Part shown: positions 36,752 to 45,185 of the stretch, one piece after another
How positions within the stretch are numbered: the stretch's first letter is position 1
Layout of the letters: every line of letters begins with the position of its first letter
NCBI GenBank assembly: GCA_903884005.1
Contig: CAISDA010000083.1
Coordinates: 248,001 to 312,000, forward strand
DNA: 64,000 bases
Origin: an uncultured Ignavibacteriota bacterium
GTDB lineage: Bacteria > Bacteroidota > Ignavibacteria > UBA10030 > UBA8401
Direction: 5' to 3'
The notes under the pieces: model-generated
The model's input: only the letters and a program-made list of their open reading frames with translations
Told to the model about the DNA's origin: nothing
Databases searched by the model: none
Program-made: the position numbers and the translations under genes

Positions 36752-37594
36752 TTATCTCGCTCCTTTTTTCCACAGCACATCGGACGGAACAATCTCCTCT
36801 TCGTCCAGCAACCGCAGCCCGAATTCCTGTCCCAGGCGATTGGCAAACCTATCCCGATCGTCGTTCATCCCTCCGACCACAAACGCTTCTTCACCCACCT
36901 CGATAGAGTTTCCAAATAAATTCGCCAGCGATCGCGAGTTCGTGAGATAAGCAAGATAGGCCGAACCGAAAAAATGCTGCAGCTTGTCCTTGTCGCTCAT
37001 GGTCCTTCCGATGCTGTCGGGCAATACTTTCCGGGGCAGATGCGCGCGTCTCACACCGAAGACGGAATCCGTTTCGGTCGTCAGAGGAAGCCAAAGCACT
37101 CCCAGCAGCGGTATCTTGAGGCCCAGCCGGAAATGATCCATCGTCGCCCACAGCGCGATGAACAGCGCATACCGCCTATCGTTGTCTGCAATGTCCAGTG
37201 CTCGTAAATAAATTGCATCCACCGCAGCGGTGTCCGTGCAGAGACGCCGAATGGCCATGAATCGCGGATCGCGGATGTACTGTTTCAGAAGGATCTGGTC
37301 GCGGAGAAACGAGGGAAGAAAATCACTCGGACTGATGAACGCTGGTTCGTCAACGGTGAAATTGTATTCGAGTGTGTCGCATGCCCGAGTGGGGGCCGAT
37401 TCCTGACGCTGTACTTGAGCCCGGACAATGTCGGTGGTGCATGCGCAAAGAACAAAGACAACACTGCCGGCGGCTGCGATACGTGACACAGCGCGATACA
37501 AGAGACGTAACGCATGCGACCGCCGTTGTTCATCCGTATGTTTTTCGTAACGCATGACGTCGATGCGGGAGAGGCCTGTGGTGATATCGGTCAT
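36752..37594 (-). CDS. YfiM/DUF2279-like envelope protein (280 aa)
   Basis: The ATG at 37594 directly follows the meaB stop, and an in-frame ATG at 37555 (MRYEKHTDEQ) is also possible. A hydrophobic stretch (SVVFVLCACTTDIV) at about 44-57 is a poor lipobox. The recognisable part is near residues 200-220, DKLQHFFGSAYLAYL, matching the DKxQHFxxSA line of E. coli YfiM, then VGEEAFVVGGMNDDRDRFAN, in which acidic residues and Asn recur in the family. YfiM-like proteins are predicted periplasmic lipoproteins of unknown function. Translational coupling to meaB is likely from the spacing; a shared function is not. Confidence 0.6.
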   Translation of the reverse strand: MTDITTGLSRIDVMRYEKHTDEQRRSHALRLLYRAVSRIAAAGSVVFVLCACTTDIVRAQVQRQESAPTRACDTLEYNFTVDEPAFISPSDFLPSFLRDQILLKQYIRDPRFMAIRRLCTDTAAVDAIYLRALDIADNDRRYALFIALWATMDHFRLGLKIPLLGVLWLPLTTETDSVFGVRRAHLPRKVLPDSIGRTMSDKDKLQHFFGSAYLAYLTNSRSLANLFGNSIEVGEEAFVVGGMNDDRDRFANRLGQEFGLRLLDEEEIVPSDVLWKKGAR

Positions 37595-38542
37595 TTACAC
37601 TTTAAAATTATTCAACAGCGCATCGGCAACCTGATACGGCGTCTGAGCGAACGCCATCACGGAATCAAGCTCCCGGGTGAGCAGTTCGGAACGGTCCCTG
37701 TTCCAAAAATGCACCTGCAGTTGGTCGCGCACGATCTCTTCGATGCGTGTCTTCATCTTCAACGCCCGGCGGCTGACGAACTCTCCGCGCTCTTCCATAT
37801 GCGCCCGGTGGCGTGCGATCAGCGCCGCGATCTCCGCAACGCCCTGCCCTTCGCTTGCCACCGCCATGAGTATATCCGGCATCCACGAGTGTTCGTCGTG
37901 CGGGCGGAACCCGAGCGTCATTTTCACCGTGACCGCGGCCTGATTTGCACCGGGACGGTCGGCCTTATTCAGGACGAAAAAATCTGCGATCTCCATCAAC
38001 CCCGCCTTCATCGCCTGTATCCCGTCGCCCGATTCGGGCACCAGTACCACCACCGTCGTATCGGCCGCCGCTGCGATATCCAATTCCGATTGCCCAACGC
38101 CCACAGTCTCATAAAGGATGATGTCCATCCCGCTTGCGTCGAGAATATCCGCGGCTTCGCGCGTTTTTTTGCTCAGGCCGCCGAGGCTGCCCCGCGACGC
38201 CATGCTGCGGATGAAGACGCCCGGGTCCATTTCAACATCGGTCATGCGCACCCGGTCGCCCAGCAGCGCCCCGCCGGTGAACGGACTCGTCGGATCGATG
38301 GCGATAATGCCCACCCTCAGGTTGTGCGTGCGATACAACGCCGCCAGTTTGTTCGTCAGCGTGCTCTTGCCCGCCCCCGGCGGGCCGGTGATACCGATCC
38401 GATACGCCTTTCCGGTATGCCTGTAAATGGATGAAAGAATATCCGAGGCGGTCTCGTCCTCATTTTCAACAAGCGTGATCGCCCGGGCGATAGTGCGCCT
38501 GTCGCCCTGCAATAAAAGATCAACGGATATTTTTTGCTTCAT
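37595..38542 (-). CDS. meaB: MeaB/ArgK-family G-protein chaperone of methylmalonyl-CoA mutase
   Basis: This GTPase loads and protects the cobalamin cofactor of methylmalonyl-CoA mutase. The P-loop GPPGAGKST is at 53-61. Switch lines DPTSPFTGGALLGDRVRM and YETVGVGQSELDIA are the family's own, and LNKAD gives guanine specificity. The C-terminal helices needed for dimer formation (FVSRRALKMKTRIEEI) are present. Length is normal. The ATG at 38542 is preferred to the TTG at 38545. No mutase gene is in the window, so the pathway (propionate or succinyl-CoA metabolism) is inferred from the family. It is followed at once by the YfiM-like gene. Confidence 0.93.
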   Translation of the reverse strand: MKQKISVDLLLQGDRRTIARAITLVENEDETASDILSSIYRHTGKAYRIGITGPPGAGKSTLTNKLAALYRTHNLRVGIIAIDPTSPFTGGALLGDRVRMTDVEMDPGVFIRSMASRGSLGGLSKKTREAADILDASGMDIILYETVGVGQSELDIAAAADTTVVVLVPESGDGIQAMKAGLMEIADFFVLNKADRPGANQAAVTVKMTLGFRPHDEHSWMPDILMAVASEGQGVAEIAALIARHRAHMEERGEFVSRRALKMKTRIEEIVRDQLQVHFWNRDRSELLTRELDSVMAFAQTPYQVADALLNNFKV

Positions 38543-38579
38543 CAAAGTAGAATGGATAATTCATCATCGTGAGAGCTTT

Positions 38580-38600
38580 GGGCGAGATACCATCTCGCCC
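38580..38600. repeat. Palindromic repeat GGGCGAG-N7-CTCGCCC, copy 2
   Basis: A perfect inverted repeat with spacer ATACCAT lies in the gap between meaB and the epimerase gene. The arms are identical to those of the copy at 36622 while the spacer differs, which fits a maintained palindrome. Confidence 0.75.
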
Positions 38601-38675
38601 TGCGCGGCGTCAACAGAACCCTGACACGCGGTGGAAGGGCAACAGGTACGATGCCCGGGCGCATTTCATTTTGTA

Positions 38676-39596
38676 TTATTTTTTATTTTTAAAGAATTCA
38701 ACCGTCCTGCGCAATCCTTCCTCTATCGGCACCGTCGGCTCCCATCCGAGGATCGCTTTTGCCTTGGCGGCGGTAATGACGCTTCGCATCTGCTCCCCAA
38801 CCTTTGCCGGGGCGTGTTGTTCCTCGAACGACGCGCCGAGCAGGGTGTTAATGTGACCGAAGAGTTGGTTGACATCCGTTTCAATGCCGGTGCCGATGTT
38901 GAAAATATCGGAGTGCGGATGGTTGAGCGCCATCACATTCGCCCGGACGACATCACCGACGAAAACATAATCGCGGGTCTGCTTTCCGTCGCCGTTGATG
39001 ATCGGGCCCTCGCCCTTGAGCATTTTGCTTGTGAAGATCGCCACCACGCCGGCCTCTCCGTGCGGACTTTGCCGGGGACCGTAGATATTGGCGTAGCGCA
39101 GTATGACGTACTCGAGGCCGTATGTCGCCTTGTAGAAAAATAAATATTTTTCCGTACACAACTTCGTGATGCCGTACGGCGACAGCGGCTGGGTCTGATG
39201 TTGTTCGTCCGCGGGGAAATAATCCTGCTCGCCGTAAATGGCGCCGCCGGTGGACGCAAATGTCACTTTTTTCACCTTGTACTTCACGGCGAATTCAAGA
39301 ACATTCAACATGCCAAGAACATTCACCGACGCGTCAAATTTCGGATCGGCGACGCTCTTGCGCACATCCATCTGCGCGGCGTGATGGCACACCACGTCGA
39401 TGGCATGGTTTTGAAATATCCGTTCGACATCGGGCGATTGAATGTCCAGCTCGTAGAAGATCGCCTTCGGATTGATGTTCTCTCTGCGGCCGCTCGAGAG
39501 GTTGTCCACGATCACGACGGTGTGCCCTTCGGCGATGAATGCGTCGGAAATATTCGATGCGATGAATCCGGCTCCGCCGGTGACAAGTATGTTCAT
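38676..39596 (-). CDS. NAD-dependent sugar-nucleotide epimerase (GalE-like)
   Basis: The start is the ATG at 39596 (MNILVTGGAGFIASNISDAF). A longer frame to 39758 runs into non-coding sequence that includes the purD remnant. The Rossmann motif TGGAGFIAS is at 5-13. The catalytic set is STGGAIYGEQ followed by SPYGITKLCTEKY, giving the Tyr-x-x-x-Lys pair. The substrate end carries RYANIYGPRQ and RDYVFVGDV. At 306 residues it has the size of the short UDP-glucose/UDP-N-acetylglucosamine 4-epimerases. It would supply sugars for surface polysaccharide, in keeping with the glycosyltransferase gene nearby. The exact sugar cannot be read from the sequence. Confidence 0.88.
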   Translation of the reverse strand: MNILVTGGAGFIASNISDAFIAEGHTVVIVDNLSSGRRENINPKAIFYELDIQSPDVERIFQNHAIDVVCHHAAQMDVRKSVADPKFDASVNVLGMLNVLEFAVKYKVKKVTFASTGGAIYGEQDYFPADEQHQTQPLSPYGITKLCTEKYLFFYKATYGLEYVILRYANIYGPRQSPHGEAGVVAIFTSKMLKGEGPIINGDGKQTRDYVFVGDVVRANVMALNHPHSDIFNIGTGIETDVNQLFGHINTLLGASFEEQHAPAKVGEQMRSVITAAKAKAILGWEPTVPIEEGLRRTVEFFKNKK

Positions 39597-39677
39597 ATGC
39601 GTAATGGATTTAAAGATGCATGATGAAATGTCCGTCCGCGTATCACTATTCCATGCGCGCCGGTGTTGGATGGTGTA

Positions 39678-39737
39678 GTGCCGGCGCATTCCCTTGATGC
39701 CGATGCCGCGGAGGAAGTCTGCGCCTTTAAACGTCGT
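39678..39737 (-). pseudogene. Remnant of a second purD 3' end
   Basis: Read on the minus strand these bases translate to TTFKGADFLRGIGIKGMRRH. This aligns without gaps to the end of PurD just upstream, ITFDGAYYRSDIGVKGLRLH, with about half of the residues identical, including the GVKG/GIKG and R.H ends. It has no start and runs on past where PurD stops. It looks like a tail left by duplication or replacement of purD. Confidence 0.5.
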
Positions 39738-39774
39738 TCCAGTGCCGCGCGTGTGCACGCCGGTTTGGTATGAA

Positions 39775-41064
39775 CTAATGCAGGCGCAGCCCTTTGACGC
39801 CGATATCGCTGCGGTAGTATGCGCCGTCGAACGTTATTTTTTTCACCGCCGCGTATGCCGAAGCGATCGTCTCCCTCAGCTCGTGGCCGTATCCAACGGC
39901 GGTCACGCCGAGCACGCGGCCTCCGGCTGTGACACACTTGCCGCCGTCTGTTTTCGTCCCCGCATGAAACACGACAACGCCGTCCTCGGGCACGATCCGC
40001 TCGAGCCCATGAATGGGCTGGCCGCTTTCGTACAAGTCCGGATATCCGCCCGAGGTGATCACCACACACACAGCAGCCGCATCGTGCGAACGCATGGTCA
40101 GCGACCCGGCATTGCGCGTCGAACAGGCATACAGGATCTCTGCCAGATCACCGTCGATCAACGGAAGCACGACCTGTGTTTCGGGATCTCCCAGCCGGCA
40201 GTTGAACTCGACGACCTTCGGTCCATCCGCAGTGATCATGATGCCCGCATAGAGACAGCCGCGATACGGCCGCCCTTCACTGCGCATTCCGGCAAGCGTC
40301 GGTTCGATGATCTCGTTCTTGATGCGTTCCAGAAGTTGTGATGTCACAATCGGCGCCGGGGCATATGCCCCCATGCCGCCCGTATTTTTCCCCTTGTCAC
40401 CGTCGAAGATCTGCTTGTGGTCCTGCGCCGGCTCCAGGAGCACATACTGCGTGCCATCGGTGAACGCGAACACCGACGCCTCCTCTCCCGCCATAAATTC
40501 TTCGACCACAATGCTGCTTCCCGCATCGCCCAGGACATTACCGGTGAAAAAATCCTGCACGACCCGCAGCGCCTCGCCCGTTGAGTGGCAGACAACGGCT
40601 CCCTTGCCTGCCGCAAGCCCGTCGGCCTTCAGGACGACCGGTACCGGATGCGTGAGGATGTAGGCGCGCGCATCCGCTTCGTGAGCCCTGTCGAACGTCT
40701 CATAGGCCGCCGTGGGAATCGCATTCCGCTTCATGAAGTGCTTTGCGAATATTTTGCTGCCTTCGAGCGCCGAGGCTGCCTTCGACGGTCCGAAGATCGT
40801 CAGTCCTCCGGCTTCGAACAGATCCACTATGCCGTTCACGAGCGGGATCTCGGGTCCCACGACCGTGAGATCGATCTTATGCGTGCGTGCAAATTGGTAG
40901 AGGCCGTCGAGATCTCCCATGGGGATGTCCACACACTCCGCGACCGAGGCGATGCCCGGGTTTCCCGGCGCACAATATAAGCGCCCGACACACGTGCTCT
41001 GTTTCAGCTTCCACGCCAGGGCATGCTCCCGTCCACCCGCACCGATCACCAGTATGTTCATCAT
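39775..41064 (-). CDS. purD: Phosphoribosylamine-glycine ligase (GARS)
   Basis: It joins phosphoribosylamine and glycine with ATP, the second step of purine synthesis. The N-terminus MNILVIGAGGREHALAWKL is the family's opening. ATP-grasp lines VVLKADGLAAGKGAVV and the hallmark GKNTGGMGAYAPAP are present, with EFNCRLGDPETQV holding the metal ligands and GVTAVG in the last domain. The length is normal. The ATG at 41064 is separated from the glycosyltransferase stop by 2 nt, so the two are coupled; ATG 41061 is equally possible. A degraded copy of its own 3' end lies downstream at 39678-39737. Confidence 0.96.
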   Translation of the reverse strand: MMNILVIGAGGREHALAWKLKQSTCVGRLYCAPGNPGIASVAECVDIPMGDLDGLYQFARTHKIDLTVVGPEIPLVNGIVDLFEAGGLTIFGPSKAASALEGSKIFAKHFMKRNAIPTAAYETFDRAHEADARAYILTHPVPVVLKADGLAAGKGAVVCHSTGEALRVVQDFFTGNVLGDAGSSIVVEEFMAGEEASVFAFTDGTQYVLLEPAQDHKQIFDGDKGKNTGGMGAYAPAPIVTSQLLERIKNEIIEPTLAGMRSEGRPYRGCLYAGIMITADGPKVVEFNCRLGDPETQVVLPLIDGDLAEILYACSTRNAGSLTMRSHDAAAVCVVITSGGYPDLYESGQPIHGLERIVPEDGVVVFHAGTKTDGGKCVTAGGRVLGVTAVGYGHELRETIASAYAAVKKITFDGAYYRSDIGVKGLRLH

Positions 41065-41066
41065 CG

Positions 41067-42332
41067 TCAATCCACCACCAGGTTGTTGAATATTTTCGCA
41101 AGGTCGCCCGTGAGCGCGGCGCGGTTGTATTTGCGTATCACGTCCTCATCTGCGCCGCGAAGCGATCCAGTCTCGTATTGCCGATAGAGCGCGGTGATCG
41201 ACTCGGCTATCGCACCGATGTCGCGGGGTTCCACACACACACCGTTTGCCTCTTCGATCGTCGAGCGCATGAAGCCTTCGGGAACGCATCCGAGTATTTT
41301 TTTTCCGGTGCCGATATATTCATAGATCTTGCCCGGCGAACTTTTATCGTCGATCATTTTGACCCATAGCACATCGGAAGCAAGCAGATACTTTACGCAT
41401 TGCCGGTGGTCCAGATATCCCAGCGCGTTCACCGCGTCGGTCAATCCCAGCTTCGTGACGAGCTTGCCGTATTCCGCCGAAAACGTGCCGACGAAACAGG
41501 CTTCGATCTTCTCGCTCCACTCGGGATGACGTGCGAACACGCGCGCGAGCGCTTCCAAAAAATACGTCGGGTTCCGGTCCTCGTAAAACGTGCCGGAATA
41601 AGTGAAGCGCATCTTCGTCGTGGTCGGCAGCGGGATCCCATCGTTGATCTGCATGTCCTCCGGATCGAATCCCTGAGAGATGATATGAATGTCGTTATAG
41701 GTCAGGAATTTATAGCGCCGGAGGATCATTTCTTTGACGCGGCGGCTCGCAGTCACAATGCCGTCGGCAGAGCGAAGGAGCCCCTTCTCCAGACGATAAT
41801 TGTAATACTTATGGAACGGCGTCGGATAATATTTAAAAGGATAATCGACCCATGCATCGCGGTAATCGACCACGAGCGGAAGTTTGAATTTTTCTTTCAG
41901 CGCCTTGCCGATGAGGAATGCGGTTTGAGGAGGTGCCGTCGCAAAGAGCAGCTGATGCGGTTCCTCCTTCAATAATGCCGAGGCGGCATTGATCGCCGAA
42001 CGTTTCCATCCGATCTTGTTGTCGGGAATGAAAACAGTGTCGCTCAGGCGGCTTAAGATCTTCCGCGTCCGCTCGGCGGGCATCTTCACGACGCCTTTTT
42101 TATTGAAGAGCCTGTTCGGATCGAGCGAGTCGGCCCGTATGATGCGGATGTTGCGCGATTCCATCTCGCGCAGCATCGATTCATCCTTCGCGTAATATCC
42201 GGTATGCGAAACGGTCAGCACCGTCGGCTTCCATCCGTACTGTTCGAGATATTTCACGAACTTGACCGTGCGCTGCACGCCGCTGAGTCCCAGCGGCGGG
42301 AAGTAGTATGCAATGACTAATACTTTTTTCAT
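41067..42332 (-). CDS. Family-4-type glycosyltransferase
   Basis: The N-terminal line MKKVLVIAYYFPPLGLSGVQ followed by RTVKFVKYLEQYGW is that of GT4 enzymes with a GT-B fold. The donor half shows RFTYSGTFYEDRNPTYFLEAL, the CFVGTFSAEYGKLVTKLGL strand-helix, and SSPGKIYEYIGTGKKILG with the acid Glu that contacts the nucleotide sugar. It would add a sugar to a lipid- or protein-linked glycan at the inner membrane face. The ATG at 42332 is chosen over the TTG at 42335. It ends 2 nt before purD and starts 12 nt after the peptidase, so it lies within a leftward operon with unrelated enzymes. Confidence 0.87.
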   Translation of the reverse strand: MKKVLVIAYYFPPLGLSGVQRTVKFVKYLEQYGWKPTVLTVSHTGYYAKDESMLREMESRNIRIIRADSLDPNRLFNKKGVVKMPAERTRKILSRLSDTVFIPDNKIGWKRSAINAASALLKEEPHQLLFATAPPQTAFLIGKALKEKFKLPLVVDYRDAWVDYPFKYYPTPFHKYYNYRLEKGLLRSADGIVTASRRVKEMILRRYKFLTYNDIHIISQGFDPEDMQINDGIPLPTTTKMRFTYSGTFYEDRNPTYFLEALARVFARHPEWSEKIEACFVGTFSAEYGKLVTKLGLTDAVNALGYLDHRQCVKYLLASDVLWVKMIDDKSSPGKIYEYIGTGKKILGCVPEGFMRSTIEEANGVCVEPRDIGAIAESITALYRQYETGSLRGADEDVIRKYNRAALTGDLAKIFNNLVVD

Positions 42333-42344
42333 CAAAGAGGGAAT

Positions 42345-43379
42345 TTACAGGATGATCAATTCTTTGGGAGAGCGCGTGATCGCTTCGCATCCGCTGCCGT
42401 GCAGCACAACGTCGTCTTCAATGCGCACTCCGAACTTTCCGGGGATATAAATTCCCGGCTCGATGGTAATGACCGAACCAGACACAAGCGGTTCGGAATT
42501 TTTTTTCGACACTCTCGGTTCTTCGTGAATTTGAAGTCCGATGCCGTGGCCGAGTCCGTGAACAAAATACTTCCCGTACCCTGCCCGCTGTATCACGCCT
42601 CGCGCCGCCTGATCCAACTTTTTCCCCGTGATGCCGGCCCGCGCCGCATCCACTCCGGCGCGCTGCGCGTCGAGCACAACGGCATACACTTTTTTCATCT
42701 CGCGGCTCACCCTGCCGACAGCGACCGTCCGTGTCATGTCGCTGTGGTATCCCTGGTAGACACAACCGAAATCGAGCGTGACAAATTCGCCCGCGCCGAT
42801 CGCCTTCGTTGTGGGACTGGCATGCGGCAGAGCTGAATGCTGCCCCGACGCGACGATCGAATCGAATGCGTCGTTCTCGGCTCCGTAACGGCGGTGCCGC
42901 GCGGCAATTTCTCCGGCGATCTCCAGTTCCGTCACCCCGGGACGCAGCAGGCCGAGCAGATCGGTAAAGACCCTGTCGGTGATCGAAGCGGCTGTGCGCA
43001 GAAAAGCGAGCTCCGTCTCATCCTTGCTCACCATGCACTGCGCACCGATGCCCTCTACGGGCACGACGTCCGATGCCGGAAATGTGGCGATAAGGTCGCT
43101 GACAAATTGATAGGAACACGATTCCTTCTCGAACGCGATGCGTGCGCAGCGCGCGAACAGTGTCTGCTTCGATGCCGCCCTGATGAGCGCGTCGCGTGTC
43201 ACGATGCACCGGTCGGCACTCACCTCGGCCTTGCTTTGTTCCCCATACCGTGGATCGGTGACGAACAGCACCCTGTCGGGCGCAACAGCCATGAGGCCGT
43301 TGGAACCCGAATAGCCGGTAAAATACCTGAGATGCGGGCCGAAGGCACTGACAAAGACGTCGATTTTTTTTTCGAGCAT
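42345..43379 (-). CDS. M24-family metallopeptidase (Xaa-Pro aminopeptidase type), N-terminus unresolved
   Basis: The protein removes N-terminal residues before proline. The five metal ligands are all visible: Asp in FVTLDFG, Asp in YHSDMTRTV, His in HGLGHGIG, Glu in ITIEPGIY and Glu in VRIEDDV. FTGYSGSNG is the N-terminal domain line. The first ATG gives MLEKKIDVFV, but the same frame reads RIERLRALMLEKK further upstream, which is the usual start of this family, and no start codon lies there. A short ATG-initiated frame (43462) that would supply a start stops at 43397, out of frame. So either the start is 43379, shorter than usual, or a frameshift lies near 43400 next to a 9-bp tandem repeat. 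Confidence 0.85.
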   Translation of the reverse strand: MLEKKIDVFVSAFGPHLRYFTGYSGSNGLMAVAPDRVLFVTDPRYGEQSKAEVSADRCIVTRDALIRAASKQTLFARCARIAFEKESCSYQFVSDLIATFPASDVVPVEGIGAQCMVSKDETELAFLRTAASITDRVFTDLLGLLRPGVTELEIAGEIAARHRRYGAENDAFDSIVASGQHSALPHASPTTKAIGAGEFVTLDFGCVYQGYHSDMTRTVAVGRVSREMKKVYAVVLDAQRAGVDAARAGITGKKLDQAARGVIQRAGYGKYFVHGLGHGIGLQIHEEPRVSKKNSEPLVSGSVITIEPGIYIPGKFGVRIEDDVVLHGSGCEAITRSPKELIIL

Positions 43380-43401
43380 GAGGGCTCGCAGCCGCTCTAT
43401 A

Positions 43402-43428
43402 CGAGCCTGTCGAGCCTGTCGAGCCTGT
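43402..43428. repeat. Three tandem copies of a 9-bp unit
   Basis: CGAGCCTGT occurs three times in a row just before the first ATG of the M24 peptidase gene, coding for Arg-Gln-Ala repeats in its frame or Leu-Asp-Arg in the alternative frame. A unit of 9 does not shift the frame when copies are gained or lost. Confidence 0.85.
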
Positions 43429-43494
43429 CGAGCTCGTTGAGCGTGTCGTGCATGTCCATCATGCCGGCTCTCGTGTCCCGCGCGCGTGTTGGTG

Positions 43495-44958
43495 TCATCC
43501 GTGATAGTTCGGCGCTTCTTTCGTAATGAGTATGTCGTGGGGATGACTTTCGCGCAGGCCGGCGTCGCTCATGCGCACGAACCGCGCCTTCGTCTGCATG
43601 ACCGCAATTGTTTCGGCACCCACATACCCCATTGCCGAGCGGAGCCCTCCCACCATCTGATACACGGTCGCATTCAGGTCGCCCTTAAACGGCACACGTC
43701 CTTCTATACCTTCCGGCACAAGTTTCTGAAGGTCGTCTTCAGCATCCTGGAAATACCTGTCCTTGCTTCCTTCCTTCATGGCGTCGATGGAGCCCATGCC
43801 CCTGTACATTTTATACGACCGGCCTTCGTACAGCACCTTCTCTCCCGGGCTCTCCTGCAGCCCCGCAAAGAGCCCGCCGATCATGATCGCATCGGCCCCT
43901 GCAGCGATCGCCTTTGCGATGTCGCCCGTCTGTTTGATGCCCCCGTCCGCGATCACCGGAATTTTATACCGGCGCGCCACGGCGGCACACTCCATGATGG
44001 CGGTCACCTGCGGAACGCCGACCCCCGCGACGATGCGCGTGGTGCAGATCGATCCCGGTCCGATGCCGACTTTGATCGCATCGGCGCCTGCGCGAATCAG
44101 ATCGAGCGCAGCTTCCTTGGTGGCGATGTTGCCGGCGATGACCTCAGCCGCGGGAAATTCTTTTTTCACGCGCGCGATCATCTCCAGCACCCCGGTCGAA
44201 TGCCCATGCGCTGTGTCGATGACGAGCACGTCAACGCCCGCCGCCAAGAGCGCCCCAGCCCGCTGCAGCGTATCGGCGGTGACACCGATCGCGGCTCCGA
44301 CGCGCAGCCGCCCGTGCTTGTCCTTGCATGCGTTGGGATACCGTTTCTTTTTCTGAATGTCCTTCACCGTGATGAGTCCGCGCAGCTTCCCCGATTTGTC
44401 GACCACCAGGAGCTTCTCAATTTTATGGAGCTGGAGGATCACTTCCGCTTCTTCCAGAGTCGTGCCGACGCGCGCCGTCACCAGGTTCTTCGAGGTCATG
44501 ACGTCGGCGATCTTCAGGTTTCTATTCGACTGGAAGCGCAGATCGCGGTTCGTCAGGATGCCGACCAGCTTTTCGTTTTCAACGATGGGAATGCCCGAGA
44601 TGCGGTACTTCGCCATCACGTCCAACACGTCGCCGACCGTCTTATCGGGGGGAAGCGTGATCGGGTTCAGGATCATGCCGGATTCGGAACGCTTCACTTT
44701 GTCGACCTCTTCGGCCTGCCGGGCGATGGACATGTTTTTATGGAGAATGCCGATGCCGCCCTCGCGGGCGATCGCTACCGCCATCTCCGCTTCGGTGACC
44801 GTGTCCATCGCAGCCGAGAGCAGCGGGATATTAAGCGTAATGGATTTGGTGAGCCTCGTCCGCACGTCCACGTCGCGCGGAAGGACCGATGATTTTCCAG
44901 GCACTAGCAAGACGTCGTCATAGGTGATCGCTTCGCCGATGATTTTGCTGTTTTTCAT
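43495..44958 (-). CDS. guaB: Inosine-5'-monophosphate dehydrogenase
   Basis: It oxidises IMP to XMP with NAD, the first committed step to GMP. The start is the ATG at 44958 ([20 protein letters not shown]); the frame stays open to 45120 but the family begins here. Two CBS domains lie at about 95-205 ([19 protein letters not shown] and [14 protein letters not shown]). The catalytic loop is [18 protein letters not shown] with the active Cys, followed by the flap ([14 protein letters not shown]) and GYVGA. The length (487) is normal. It ends about 115 nt before the peptidase gene. With purA and purD this makes three purine genes in the window, not in one operon. Confidence 0.97.
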   Translation of the reverse strand: MKNSKIIGEAITYDDVLLVPGKSSVLPRDVDVRTRLTKSITLNIPLLSAAMDTVTEAEMAVAIAREGGIGILHKNMSIARQAEEVDKVKRSESGMILNPITLPPDKTVGDVLDVMAKYRISGIPIVENEKLVGILTNRDLRFQSNRNLKIADVMTSKNLVTARVGTTLEEAEVILQLHKIEKLLVVDKSGKLRGLITVKDIQKKKRYPNACKDKHGRLRVGAAIGVTADTLQRAGALLAAGVDVLVIDTAHGHSTGVLEMIARVKKEFPAAEVIAGNIATKEAALDLIRAGADAIKVGIGPGSICTTRIVAGVGVPQVTAIMECAAVARRYKIPVIADGGIKQTGDIAKAIAAGADAIMIGGLFAGLQESPGEKVLYEGRSYKMYRGMGSIDAMKEGSKDRYFQDAEDDLQKLVPEGIEGRVPFKGDLNATVYQMVGGLRSAMGYVGAETIAVMQTKARFVRMSDAGLRESHPHDILITKEAPNYHG

Positions 44959-45185
44959 GCGTGCAACTCTCTGCAATGATTCGATGAATACTCGCCGGAC
45001 CGGGTGAACGTCTGTAGTAAGAAGAAAGGATGCGTTGCGCATCCTTCGGGTTGAGCCCCAATCGCGTTCGATGCTGTCCGGGTATCGAGACTGAAAAAAC
45101 AAATATCTCCAGTATACCAAAAAGAACGCTGAGAATCAATGAAGCGCGCGGGCAAACGGGCACAAACAGGCGGACAGGAACGTGG

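Noticed and set aside
38676-39758. Longer N-terminus for the epimerase
   Set aside because: The extra 54 residues include the purD remnant, and the conserved Rossmann start is at 39596.
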